From Chloroflexota bacterium (GTDB taxonomy: Bacteria; Chloroflexota; Limnocylindria; Limnocylindrales; CSP1-4), in assembly GCA_021802185.1 (NCBI GenBank), contig JAKAAV010000116.1, positions 1-7,166 of the forward strand: a stretch of DNA of 7,166 nt, written 5' to 3'. The position numbers were made by a program, and so were the translations under genes. Positions 1 through 6,506 of the stretch are shown here, one piece after another; within the stretch, counting starts at the first letter, position 1, and each line of letters opens with the position of its first letter. The notes beneath the pieces are model-generated. The model saw only the letters and a program-made list of their open reading frames with translations, did no database searches and had not been told where the DNA came from.

Positions 1-460
1 GGAGAAGTTCTACTTCCGGCCCGGTAACCTGGGCTACCCGGTCTTCGAGACCGCGGTCGGCAAGGTCGGCGTTTACATCTGCTACGACCGCCACTTCCCC
101 GAGGGTGCCCGGGCGCTCGGGCTGAACGGCGCGGAGCTGGTCTTCATCCCGTCCGCGACGAGCCGCGGGCTCTCGGAGTACCTCTGGCGCGTCGAGCAGG
201 TGAGCCACGCCCTCGCCAACGCGTACTTCGTGGGCACCATCAACCGGGTCGGCATCGAGCCCCTGGGCGAGGACGACTTCTACGGCCAGAGCTACTTCGT
301 CGACCCCCGCGGCCAGTTCGTCGGCGCGATCGGCGACGCGCACAACGAGGAGCTGCTCGTCCGCGACCTCGACATGGACTGCGTCCAGGAGGTCCGCAAC
401 ACCTGGCAGTGGTACCGCGATCGCCGGCCGGAGGCGTACGGGGACCTGGTCGCGCCGTAA
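1..460 (+). CDS. Beta-ureidopropionase (nitrilase family), 5'-truncated
   Basis: This is the C-terminal 152 residues of a carbon-nitrogen hydrolase; the reading frame enters at base 2 and ends with TAA at 458-460. The nucleophilic cysteine is in ICYDRHFPEG (fragment residue 27, codon 80-82). It is followed by NGAELVFIPSAT, SEYLW and INRVG, the block order of beta-ureidopropionases such as human UPB1. The catalytic Glu and Lys of the Glu-Lys-Cys triad would lie upstream of the window. The enzyme hydrolyses N-carbamoyl-beta-alanine (or N-carbamoyl-beta-aminoisobutyrate) to the beta-amino acid, CO2 and ammonia in the cytoplasm. Its place directly before dihydropyrimidinase and dihydropyrimidine dehydrogenase genes supports this over the related N-carbamoyl-D-amino-acid hydrolase, which remains the main alternative. 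The family assignment is near certain and the substrate is an inference from motifs and context. Confidence 0.9.
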   Translation, partial: EKFYFRPGNLGYPVFETAVGKVGVYICYDRHFPEGARALGLNGAELVFIPSATSRGLSEYLWRVEQVSHALANAYFVGTINRVGIEPLGEDDFYGQSYFVDPRGQFVGAIGDAHNEELLVRDLDMDCVQEVRNTWQWYRDRRPEAYGDLVAP

Positions 461-510
461 CGCCCTCTTCCGCGGCAGCACGTCGCCGTGGGTCGTGACC
501 GTCCACGTCA

Positions 511-553
511 CCCCGGCCCGGTCCGATCGCCCGGATGGCGTCGGACGCCGGGG
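511..553 (+). promoter_or_regulatory. Imperfect hairpin upstream of dihydropyrimidinase gene
   Basis: In the 119-base gap before the dihydropyrimidinase gene, CCCCGGC (511-517) pairs with GCCGGGG (547-553), and GTCCGA (521-526) pairs with TCGGAC (541-546). This gives 13 base pairs with a 3-base bulge (518-520) and a 14-base loop. There is no T-run after it, so it is not a classic intrinsic terminator. It ends 26 bases before the start codon and leaves the ribosome binding site free. An RNA-processing, stability or attenuation role is possible. The pairing is seen directly and the function is a guess. Confidence 0.4.
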
Positions 554-567
554 CCAGTCCACCTGGT

Positions 568-572
568 GGAGG
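568..572 (+). promoter_or_regulatory. Ribosome binding site that sets the dihydropyrimidinase start
   Basis: GGAGG lies 7 bases before the ATG at 580. An in-frame ATG at 535 would add 15 Gly/Pro/Ala-rich residues that are not typical of the family, and it lies inside the loop of the upstream hairpin. The RBS and the family-typical N-terminus (MRTLIKGG) both favour 580. Confidence 0.8.
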
Positions 573-579
573 CACTCGG

Positions 580-1959
580 ATGCGAACGCTCATCAAGGGA
601 GGGACGATCGTCAACGCCGACGGGACGTCGAAGGCCGACATCCTCGTCGACGGCGAGCGGATCGTCCTGATCGGCGAGGACCTGGACGTCACCGCCGACC
701 ACACCATCGACGCGACCGGCAAGTGGGTCATCCCCGGCGCGATCGACGTCCACACGCACATGAGCCTGCCGTTCGGCGGCACGGTCTCGAAGGACGACTT
801 CGAGACGGGCAGCCGCGCCGCGGCGTTCGGCAGCACCACGACCATCATCGACTTCGCCGTCCAGCCCAAGGGCGGATCGCTGCGCCAGGGCCTCGACACG
901 TGGCACGCCAAGGCCGACGGCAAGACGTGCATCGACTACGGCTTCCACGTCATCGTGAGCGACGTCCGGGACGACGTGCTCGACGAGATGGACGCCCTCG
1001 TCGACGAGGGCGTCACCACCTTCAAGCTGATGACCGCGTACCCCGGGGTCTTCCTCTCGGACGACGGCAGCATCTTCCGGGCCATGCTGCGGACGGCCGA
1101 GAACGGCGGGCTCGTCATGATGCACGCCGAGAACGGGGTGGCCATCGACGTGGTGGCCAACGCGAACGCCGAGGCGGGCCGCACCGATCCCATCTGGCAC
1201 GGCCGGTCGCGCTACTCGATCTTCGAGGGCGACGCCACGAGCCGGGTGATCCGGCTTGCCCAGGCGGCGAAGGCGCCCGTGTACATCGTCCACATGACTG
1301 CGCGCGAGGCCCTCGACGCCGTGCGGGCAGCGCGGGCCGACGGGCAGCCGGCGTTCGCCGAGACATGCCCGCAGTACCTGACCCTCAACCTCGACGCCCT
1401 CGGCAACGGGTTCGAGGGCGCGAAGTACGTCTGCTCGCCGCCTCTCCGCCCACAGGAGCACGTCGAGGAGCTCTGGAAGGGACTCATCCACGACGACCTG
1501 CAGGTCGTCTCGACCGACCACTGCCCGTTCGACTTCGTGGGGCAGAAGGAACTCGGCCGTGGCGATTTCCGCAAGATCCCCAACGGCGTTCCGGCGGTCG
1601 AGAACCGCGTCGACCTGCTCCACGACGGCGGCGTCGCCTGCGGCAGGTTCACGCCCAACCGCTGGGTCCAGCTCATCTCGAGCAACCCGGCCCACCTGTT
1701 CGGGCTCACCCACAAGGGCTCGGTCGCCGTGGGGTACGACGCGGACGTCGTCGTGTACGACCCGACCCGCCGCCACACCATCAGCGCGAAGACGCACCAC
1801 ATGAACGTCGACTACTCGTGCTGGGAGGGGCGCGAGGTCGTCGGCGGCGCCGACGTGGTCATGTCGCACGGCAAGGTCATCGTCGACGGCGACCGGTGGC
1901 TCGGCAGGCCGGGCGACGGCCGCTTCATCAAGCGCGAGCGGAGCGCCTACCTCGAGTAA
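580..1959 (+). CDS. hydA: Dihydropyrimidinase (D-hydantoinase)
   Basis: This 459-residue cytoplasmic cyclic amidohydrolase opens the ring of 5,6-dihydrouracil or dihydrothymine to give the N-carbamoyl-beta-amino acid. It is the second step of reductive pyrimidine breakdown. All dinuclear metal ligands of the family are visible: His58 and His60 (DVHTH), the lysine that becomes carboxylated, Lys149 (TFKLMTAYPG), His182 (MMHAENG), His238 (IVHMT) and Asp313 (STDHCPF). Tyr154 matches the substrate-binding tyrosine, and IPNGVPAVENR is the usual downstream block. Spacing and length fit hydantoinases of about 460 residues. The start is chosen at 580 from the GGAGG site and the family N-terminus. The gene lies between the ureidopropionase and dehydrogenase genes for the adjacent steps, so dihydropyrimidines are the likely physiological substrates. 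Hydantoins are a common side activity of the family. Allantoinase is a poorer match. Confidence 0.95.
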   Translation: MRTLIKGGTIVNADGTSKADILVDGERIVLIGEDLDVTADHTIDATGKWVIPGAIDVHTHMSLPFGGTVSKDDFETGSRAAAFGSTTTIIDFAVQPKGGSLRQGLDTWHAKADGKTCIDYGFHVIVSDVRDDVLDEMDALVDEGVTTFKLMTAYPGVFLSDDGSIFRAMLRTAENGGLVMMHAENGVAIDVVANANAEAGRTDPIWHGRSRYSIFEGDATSRVIRLAQAAKAPVYIVHMTAREALDAVRAARADGQPAFAETCPQYLTLNLDALGNGFEGAKYVCSPPLRPQEHVEELWKGLIHDDLQVVSTDHCPFDFVGQKELGRGDFRKIPNGVPAVENRVDLLHDGGVACGRFTPNRWVQLISSNPAHLFGLTHKGSVAVGYDADVVVYDPTRRHTISAKTHHMNVDYSCWEGREVVGGADVVMSHGKVIVDGDRWLGRPGDGRFIKRERSAYLE

Positions 1960-1967
1960 GCGCGGTT

Positions 1968-1998
1968 CCGAGGGGCTCGCCGGGGGCAGGCCCCTCGG
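1968..1998 (+). terminator. Hairpin, possible weak terminator or attenuator
   Basis: CCGAGGGGC (1968-1976) and GCCCCTCGG (1990-1998) form a perfect 9-bp stem with a 13-base loop, followed by CTTTCC. It lies 8 bases past the dihydropyrimidinase stop codon and 54 bases before the next start. The T-run is only three bases, so termination is likely partial at best. It could instead protect the 3' end of the upstream message or lower expression of the large dehydrogenase gene. Confidence 0.45.
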
Positions 1999-2052
1999 CT
2001 TTCCGTCCTGTCCCGTCGCCCCTGCCGGCGACCGAGCGAGAGGCATCCGGCC

Positions 2053-4635
2053 ATGAGTTTCACCGCTTCGAACCCCGGGGGCCCGGACCTGTTCGTCCCG
2101 TTGCCGCCGCTTTCTCCCGGCGCGGCACGGACCGAGGCGGAGCGCTGCCTGTACTGCTTCGACGCGCCCTGCTCACGCGCCTGCCCGACCGGCATCGACG
2201 TCCCGTCCTTCGTCAGGAAGATCGCGACGGGGAACCTCGAGGGCGCAGCGCGCACGATCCTGGAGGCGAACCCGCTCGGAGGGACGTGCGGCGCCGCCTG
2301 CCCGGTCGAACGGCTGTGCGAGGCGGCCTGCGTCAGGGGTTCGCTCGACCAGCCCATCGCGATCGGCCGGCTGCAACGGCACGCGGTCGAGTCGCTGTCG
2401 GCCTCGGGCCTGCCGTTCTATTCGCCCGCGGCCGACGCAGGCGGGGCGGTCGCGATCGTCGGAGCAGGACCCGCCGGCCTCGCATGCGCGGTCGAACTGC
2501 GGCGCGCCGGCGTGGGCGTGACGCTCTACGACGAGCAGGCACGGGCGGGCGGGCTCGGCGACCACGGGATCGCGCCGTGGCGACTGCCGCGCGGGATCCT
2601 CGCGGCCGAGATCGCCCAGGTCGAGCGCGCCGGCGCGGAGATCCGCACGGGCGTTTCGGTCGGCGCCGACCTCGACCCCGCCAAGCTGCTGGCCAGCCAC
2701 GACGCCGTGGTATTGGCGATCGGGCTCGGGCGCGCCCGGCCGCTCGGCGTCGCGGGCGAAGACCTCGCGGGTGTCGTCGACGCGCTCGACCTGATCCGCC
2801 AGACGATCGACCCCCGACCCGACGGGCCGGCCGTCGGTCGTCGCGCGGGAGTGATCGGGGGCGGGAGCACCGCCTTCGACGCGGCCGCGGCCGCGAAACG
2901 CCTGGGCGCCGAGGAGGTCACGCTGTTCTACCGCCGGGGGGAGGCCGAGAGCCCGGCGTACCCGCATGCGATCGAGCTCGCCCGGTCACTCGGGGTCCGC
3001 ATCCTGTGGCGGACCGTGCCCGTGCGGCTCGTGGGGGACGGCTCGGTCAGGTACGGCGAGTTCGAGCGCACGGCGCCGGGCGATCCGGACGCGTCCGGCC
3101 GCCGTCGCCCTGAGGCCGTACCCGGGTCGGGGTTCACGGTCGAGCTCGATACGGTCGTGCGGGCCGTCGGCCAGGAGGCGCCTCCGGCGCTGCTCGCGGC
3201 GCTCGGCGTGACCCTCGAAGCTGGTCTCGCGGTCGTCGACGGTGACGGGCGCACGAAGAACCCGAAGGTGTGGGCGATCGGCGACATCGCGAGCGGAGGG
3301 GCCGAGGTCGTGCACGCGGTGCAGGCCGGCAAGCTTGCCGCGCGCTCCGTGATCTCGGCGCTCGGGCTCGGGACGCGCGCGGTCCAGGTTCGGGTGACGG
3401 ACGCGACCGTGTCGGGCGTCGACCTGTTCACCGACATGGCCGGCATCCGCAGCCCGAACCCGTTCTGGCTCTCGAGCTGCCCGATCACCAACTCCGCGGA
3501 GATGGTCTCCCGCGCATTCGATGCGGGCTGGGGCGGCGTGGTCTGGAAGACCGTCGGCGATCCGATCGTGAACGTCACGTCGCGGCTCGGCGCCCTCGAC
3601 CTCGACGGCCGCCGGATGATGGCGCTGTCGAACATCGAGCTGATCAGCGATCGATCGATCGAGGTGAACCTCGCGGAGGTCGCCGAGGTCAAGCGGCGCT
3701 ACCCGGATCGGGCGGTGGTCGTCTCGCTCATGGTCGAGTCGAAGGCCGAGGCGTGGCACGACATCGTGCGGCGCGTCAACGACACGGGCGCAGACGGCAT
3801 CGAGCTGAACTTCGGTTGCCCGCACGGCATGAGCGAGCGCGGGATGGGGGCCGCGGTCGGGCAGGTGCCCGACTACGTGAAGATGATCACCGAGTGGGCC
3901 GTGGAGCTGTCCACGGTCCCGGTGCTCGTGAAGCTCACCCCGAACGTGACGGACATCCGGCATCCGGCCCGCGCGGCCAGCGCCGGCGGCGCCAACGGGA
4001 TCGCGCTGATCAACACCGTCAACTCCCTGGTCGGCGTCGATCTCGATCGCTGGACGCCGCTGCCGGAGGTCCGCGGCCGCGGCACCCACGGCGGGCTGTC
4101 GGGCCCCGCCGTCAAGCCGATCGCGCTGCACATGGTGTCGTCGATCTCGTCGGATCCCGACGTGCGCATCCCGGTTTCGGGTATCGGGGGCGTGTCCAAC
4201 TGGCACGACGCGGTCGAGTTCCTGCTCGCCGGCGCGACCACCGTCCAGGTGGGCACGGCGGTCATGCACCTCGGCTACCGCATCATCGACGACCTGGTCG
4301 ACGGGCTGTCGACGTACCTGCGCCAGAAGGGACTGCACAGCCCCTCGGAGCTCGTGGGGCGCGCCCTGACGACGCTGACCGATTGGGGCCAGCTGGACCA
4401 GTCGTTCCGCCTCCTCGCGCAGATCGACGATTCCCGCTGCGTCCACTGCAACCTGTGCTACGCGGCGTGCAACGACGGCGGGCACCAGGCGATCCGCCTG
4501 GAGGGCACGAACGGGACGTCCCATCTCTCCGTCGATGGCGACTACTGCGTGGGCTGCCACCTGTGCCAGTACGTCTGCCCGGTCGACGGGTGCATCTCGA
4601 TGGTCGAACTGGAGGGGGCAGCGACGATCCATTAG
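2053..4635 (+). CDS. preA: Single-chain dihydropyrimidine dehydrogenase (PreT-PreA fusion)
   Basis: This 860-residue flavo-iron-sulfur enzyme reduces uracil or thymine to the dihydropyrimidine, the first step of the pathway. The N-terminal part (about 1-435) is PreT-like. Cys32, 35, 40, 44, 83, 89 and 93 plus Gln108 (IGRLQR) match the eight ligands of the two N-terminal 4Fe-4S clusters in mammalian DPD. GAGPAG (137-142) binds FAD, GGGSTA (269-274) marks the NAD(P)H fold, and AIGD (408-411) closes the FAD site. Arg294-Arg295 after that fold suggest NADPH (inference). The C-terminal part (about 455-860) is PreA-like: an FMN barrel with Lys499, Asn527, Asn586, Cys589 (catalytic), His591, Lys627 and Asn654-Thr655. 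Two 4Fe-4S motifs follow, at Cys796/799/802/806 and Cys832/835/838/842. E. coli has separate PreT and PreA, whereas human DPD (1025 residues) is fused. A loop of roughly 85 residues before the C-terminal ferredoxin region of human DPD is absent here. Gly588 replaces the usual serine before Cys589. The start has GAGAGG 9 bases upstream. Confidence 0.95.
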   Translation: MSFTASNPGGPDLFVPLPPLSPGAARTEAERCLYCFDAPCSRACPTGIDVPSFVRKIATGNLEGAARTILEANPLGGTCGAACPVERLCEAACVRGSLDQPIAIGRLQRHAVESLSASGLPFYSPAADAGGAVAIVGAGPAGLACAVELRRAGVGVTLYDEQARAGGLGDHGIAPWRLPRGILAAEIAQVERAGAEIRTGVSVGADLDPAKLLASHDAVVLAIGLGRARPLGVAGEDLAGVVDALDLIRQTIDPRPDGPAVGRRAGVIGGGSTAFDAAAAAKRLGAEEVTLFYRRGEAESPAYPHAIELARSLGVRILWRTVPVRLVGDGSVRYGEFERTAPGDPDASGRRRPEAVPGSGFTVELDTVVRAVGQEAPPALLAALGVTLEAGLAVVDGDGRTKNPKVWAIGDIASGGAEVVHAVQAGKLAARSVISALGLGTRAVQVRVTDATVSGVDLFTDMAGIRSPNPFWLSSCPITNSAEMVSRAFDAGWGGVVWKTVGDPIVNVTSRLGALDLDGRRMMALSNIELISDRSIEVNLAEVAEVKRRYPDRAVVVSLMVESKAEAWHDIVRRVNDTGADGIELNFGCPHGMSERGMGAAVGQVPDYVKMITEWAVELSTVPVLVKLTPNVTDIRHPARAASAGGANGIALINTVNSLVGVDLDRWTPLPEVRGRGTHGGLSGPAVKPIALHMVSSISSDPDVRIPVSGIGGVSNWHDAVEFLLAGATTVQVGTAVMHLGYRIIDDLVDGLSTYLRQKGLHSPSELVGRALTTLTDWGQLDQSFRLLAQIDDSRCVHCNLCYAACNDGGHQAIRLEGTNGTSHLSVDGDYCVGCHLCQYVCPVDGCISMVELEGAATIH

Positions 4636-4649
4636 CCCGAGCAACAACC

Positions 4650-4668
4650 CGGCCGCGAGACGCGGCCG
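4650..4668 (+). promoter_or_regulatory. Perfect GC hairpin after the dehydrogenase gene
   Basis: CGGCCGCG (4650-4657) and CGCGGCCG (4661-4668) form a perfect 8-bp stem around an AGA loop, 14 bases past the dehydrogenase stop codon. No T-run follows (ACCCCCTG), so it does not look like a standard intrinsic terminator. A Rho-assisted stop, an RNase barrier or chance in GC-rich DNA are all possible. Confidence 0.4.
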
Positions 4669-4776
4669 ACCCCCTGTCTGCCCCGCGTGGAAGTTGCCCG
4701 CGGAACGGCTGGCGGAGGCAGGAGGCCGGGGCGGTTCGGGGCCCCGATGGATGGCCCGCCGGGCGGGATCCCGGCC

Positions 4777-4783
4777 GAGGAGG
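4777..4783 (+). promoter_or_regulatory. Ribosome binding site that sets the GTG start of mmsA
   Basis: GAGGAGG lies 7 bases before GTG at 4791 and only 1 base before the in-frame GTG at 4785, so 4791 is the likely start. No ATG is available in this frame between here and the conserved N-terminal residues. Confidence 0.75.
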
Positions 4784-4790
4784 CGTGAAC

Positions 4791-6326
4791 GTGGCGATCG
4801 AAACGAGACCTGAATCGGGCGCATGGGCCCCCGAGATCCTGTCGCACTGGATCGGTGGGCGTCCGATCGAGGTGCCGCCGGAGCGGACGGGACCGGTCTA
4901 CAACCCCGCCACGGGCGAGGTCATCGCGCGCGTGCCGCGCGGCGGCACGGCGGAGGTCGACGCCGCGGTGGCGGCCGCGAAGGCGGCCTTCCCGGCCTGG
5001 CGCGACATGCCGCTGATCGCCCGCAGCTCGATCTTCTTCCAGTTCCGGCACCTCATGTACGAGCACCGCGAGGAGCTCGCGCGGCTGATCACGCGCGACC
5101 ACGGCAAGACGTACCCCGACGCGCTCACCGAGGTCATGCGCGGCCTGGAGACGGTCGAGTACGCGTGCGGCCTGCCGACCCTGATGGCCGGCATGAACAC
5201 GCCGAGCGTCTCGACCGACGTGGACGTGCACACGCTGCGCCAGCCGCTCGGGGTCGTGGCGGGCATCACGCCGTTCAACTTCCCCGTCATGGTCCCGACC
5301 TGGATCTACCCGGTCGCGCTCGCCTGCGGGAACACGTTCATCCTGAAGCCCTCGTCCCACACGCCCGGCGCGACGCAGCTCCAGGCGGAGCTGTGGAAGC
5401 AGGCCGGACTGCCCGACGGCGTCTTCAACGTCGTGTACGGCGGGCGCGAGGCCGTCACCGCGATCGTGGAGCACCCCGGCATCGAGGCGATCCAGTTCGT
5501 CGGCTCGACCGCCGTCGGGACGTACGTGTACGAGGAGGGAACCCGGCGCGGGAAGCGCGTCACCTCGTTCACGAGTGCGAAGAACATGATGCTCGTGCTC
5601 CCCGACGCCGACATGGAGCTCGCCGCGGACGCGGCCGTGGCTGCCGGCTACGGCTCGGCGGGCGAGCGCTGCATGGCGCAGACGCTGATCGTCGCGATCG
5701 GCGACGCCGGTGACCGCCTGCGCCCGCTGATGCTCGATCGGATCGCCAGGCTCAACGTCGGCCCCGGCATGGAGCCCGGCGTCGACATGGGGCCGATCTA
5801 CACGGCCGACCACCGCGCGTCGGTCGTCAAGTGGATCGACAGGGGCGAGGCGGAGGGCGCCGAGCTCGTGGTCGACGGGCGGCCCTTCGTCCACCCGACC
5901 AACCCGAAGGGCTTCTTCCTCGGCGTCACCCTGTTCGACCACGTGCAGCCCGGGATGGACATCTACAACGAGGAGATCTTCGGCCCGGTGCTCGGGATGG
6001 TCCGCGTCGGCACGTACGACGAGGCGATCCGCCTGCTGAACGGCCACCAGTACGCAAACGGGACCGCCATCTTCACGACGGACGGTGGCGCGGCGCGTCG
6101 CTTCGAGCTGGAGTCCGACGTCCCGATGGTGGGCATCAACGTACCGATCCCGGTGCCGGTCGGGTACCTGTCGTTCGGCGGCGCGAAGAAGTCGGCGCTG
6201 GGCGACCTGAAGATGCGCGGCGAGGACAGCGTGCGCTTCTTCTCCCGCTCCAAGGAGGTCACCGTCCGCTGGCCCGAGCCCGGCCGCCGGCCGGGTCTCA
6301 GCCTCGTCTTCCCCAGCAATCGCTGA
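4791..6326 (+). CDS. mmsA: CoA-acylating methylmalonate/malonate semialdehyde dehydrogenase
   Basis: This 511-residue aldehyde dehydrogenase should convert malonate semialdehyde to acetyl-CoA and methylmalonate semialdehyde to propionyl-CoA with NAD+ and CoA. These are the last steps of uracil and thymine breakdown. Visible marks are PFNFPVMVP with Asn163, FVGSTAVG, GSAGERCMA with catalytic Cys294, and EEIFGPVL. Arg117 (MRGLETVEYACG) and Arg293 (directly before the cysteine) sit exactly ten residues beyond the two substrate arginines of Bacillus subtilis IolA/MmsA (107 and 283). The general-base glutamate of hydrolytic aldehyde dehydrogenases is replaced (Ser259), as expected for the CoA-dependent branch. 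The usual LGGAKN block reads FTSAKN (260-265), a departure from the family. The GTG start follows GAGGAGG. It is the last pathway gene, 155 bases after the dehydrogenase gene. Substrate choice between the two semialdehydes cannot be read from the sequence. Confidence 0.92.
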   Translation: MAIETRPESGAWAPEILSHWIGGRPIEVPPERTGPVYNPATGEVIARVPRGGTAEVDAAVAAAKAAFPAWRDMPLIARSSIFFQFRHLMYEHREELARLITRDHGKTYPDALTEVMRGLETVEYACGLPTLMAGMNTPSVSTDVDVHTLRQPLGVVAGITPFNFPVMVPTWIYPVALACGNTFILKPSSHTPGATQLQAELWKQAGLPDGVFNVVYGGREAVTAIVEHPGIEAIQFVGSTAVGTYVYEEGTRRGKRVTSFTSAKNMMLVLPDADMELAADAAVAAGYGSAGERCMAQTLIVAIGDAGDRLRPLMLDRIARLNVGPGMEPGVDMGPIYTADHRASVVKWIDRGEAEGAELVVDGRPFVHPTNPKGFFLGVTLFDHVQPGMDIYNEEIFGPVLGMVRVGTYDEAIRLLNGHQYANGTAIFTTDGGAARRFELESDVPMVGINVPIPVPVGYLSFGGAKKSALGDLKMRGEDSVRFFSRSKEVTVRWPEPGRRPGLSLVFPSNR

Positions 6327-6375
6327 CCCGCGGGCCAGCGCCATCGCGTCCCGATCGAGGGATCCAGCGTGACGC

Positions 6376-6406
6376 CGACTGCCGCCGGGCTTCCCGGAGG
6401 CAGTCG
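6376..6406 (+). terminator. Probable operon terminator after mmsA
   Basis: CGACTGCC (6376-6383) pairs with GGCAGTCG (6399-6406), and inside it CCGGG (6385-6389) pairs with CCCGG (6393-6397). Only one G-A mismatch separates the two stems, and the loop is CTT. The 13-bp hairpin starts 49 bases past the mmsA stop and is followed by CATTCCC, so the T-run is poor. It is the strongest and cleanest hairpin in the window and sits where the pathway operon should end. Confidence 0.6.
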
Positions 6407-6463
6407 CATTCCCGACCCACCCGGCGATTCGATCTGCCCCCGGGGTCCTGTCCGCCGCGGGCG

Positions 6464-6469
6464 TACGAT
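6464..6469 (+). promoter_or_regulatory. Possible -10 element before the zinc-ribbon gene
   Basis: TACGAT (in GCGTACGATG) fits the relaxed actinobacterial TAnnnT -10 pattern and lies 37 bases before the ATG at 6507, after the putative terminator. No convincing -35 element is seen at the right distance, so this is tentative. Confidence 0.3.
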
Positions 6470-6506
6470 GCTCCGGCAGGGTCTCCGGGCGCCCGCGAGG
6501 TAGCCG

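Noticed and set aside
508..2046. Minus-strand open frame of 512 codons opposite the dihydropyrimidinase gene
   Set aside because: It mirrors the codon pattern of the real gene on the other strand, is low in complexity (Asp/Val/Arg-rich) and has no family motif.
495..3113. Long plus-strand open frame of 872 codons across the dihydropyrimidinase gene and into the dehydrogenase gene
   Set aside because: Its product is extremely Arg/Gly/Pro-rich with no recognisable motif, and it overlaps two genes with intact active sites. It is a by-product of high GC content.
3811..3840. Possible loss of the catalytic cysteine in the dehydrogenase, because human DPD has Cys in LACGQ where this protein has Val (GAAVGQ)
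   Set aside because: The catalytic cysteine of the family is the one in LSCPHGM, which is present here as Cys589. The downstream cysteine is not the nucleophile-equivalent residue.
4724..4776. GGCCGGG (4724-4730) and CCCGGCC (4770-4776) inverted repeat next to the mmsA ribosome binding site
   Set aside because: It is only 7 bp with a 39-base spacer in very GC-rich sequence, and several competing pairings exist in the same stretch. It could hide the RBS, but the support is too weak to call a regulatory element.
2986..4824. Minus-strand open frame of 612 codons opposite the dehydrogenase gene
   Set aside because: Composition (His/Arg/Asp-rich) is typical of an antisense shadow in GC-rich DNA; no domain is recognisable.
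4632..6344. Minus-strand open frame of 570 codons opposite mmsA
   Set aside because: It fully overlaps a gene with complete catalytic motifs, and the product has shadow composition with no motif.
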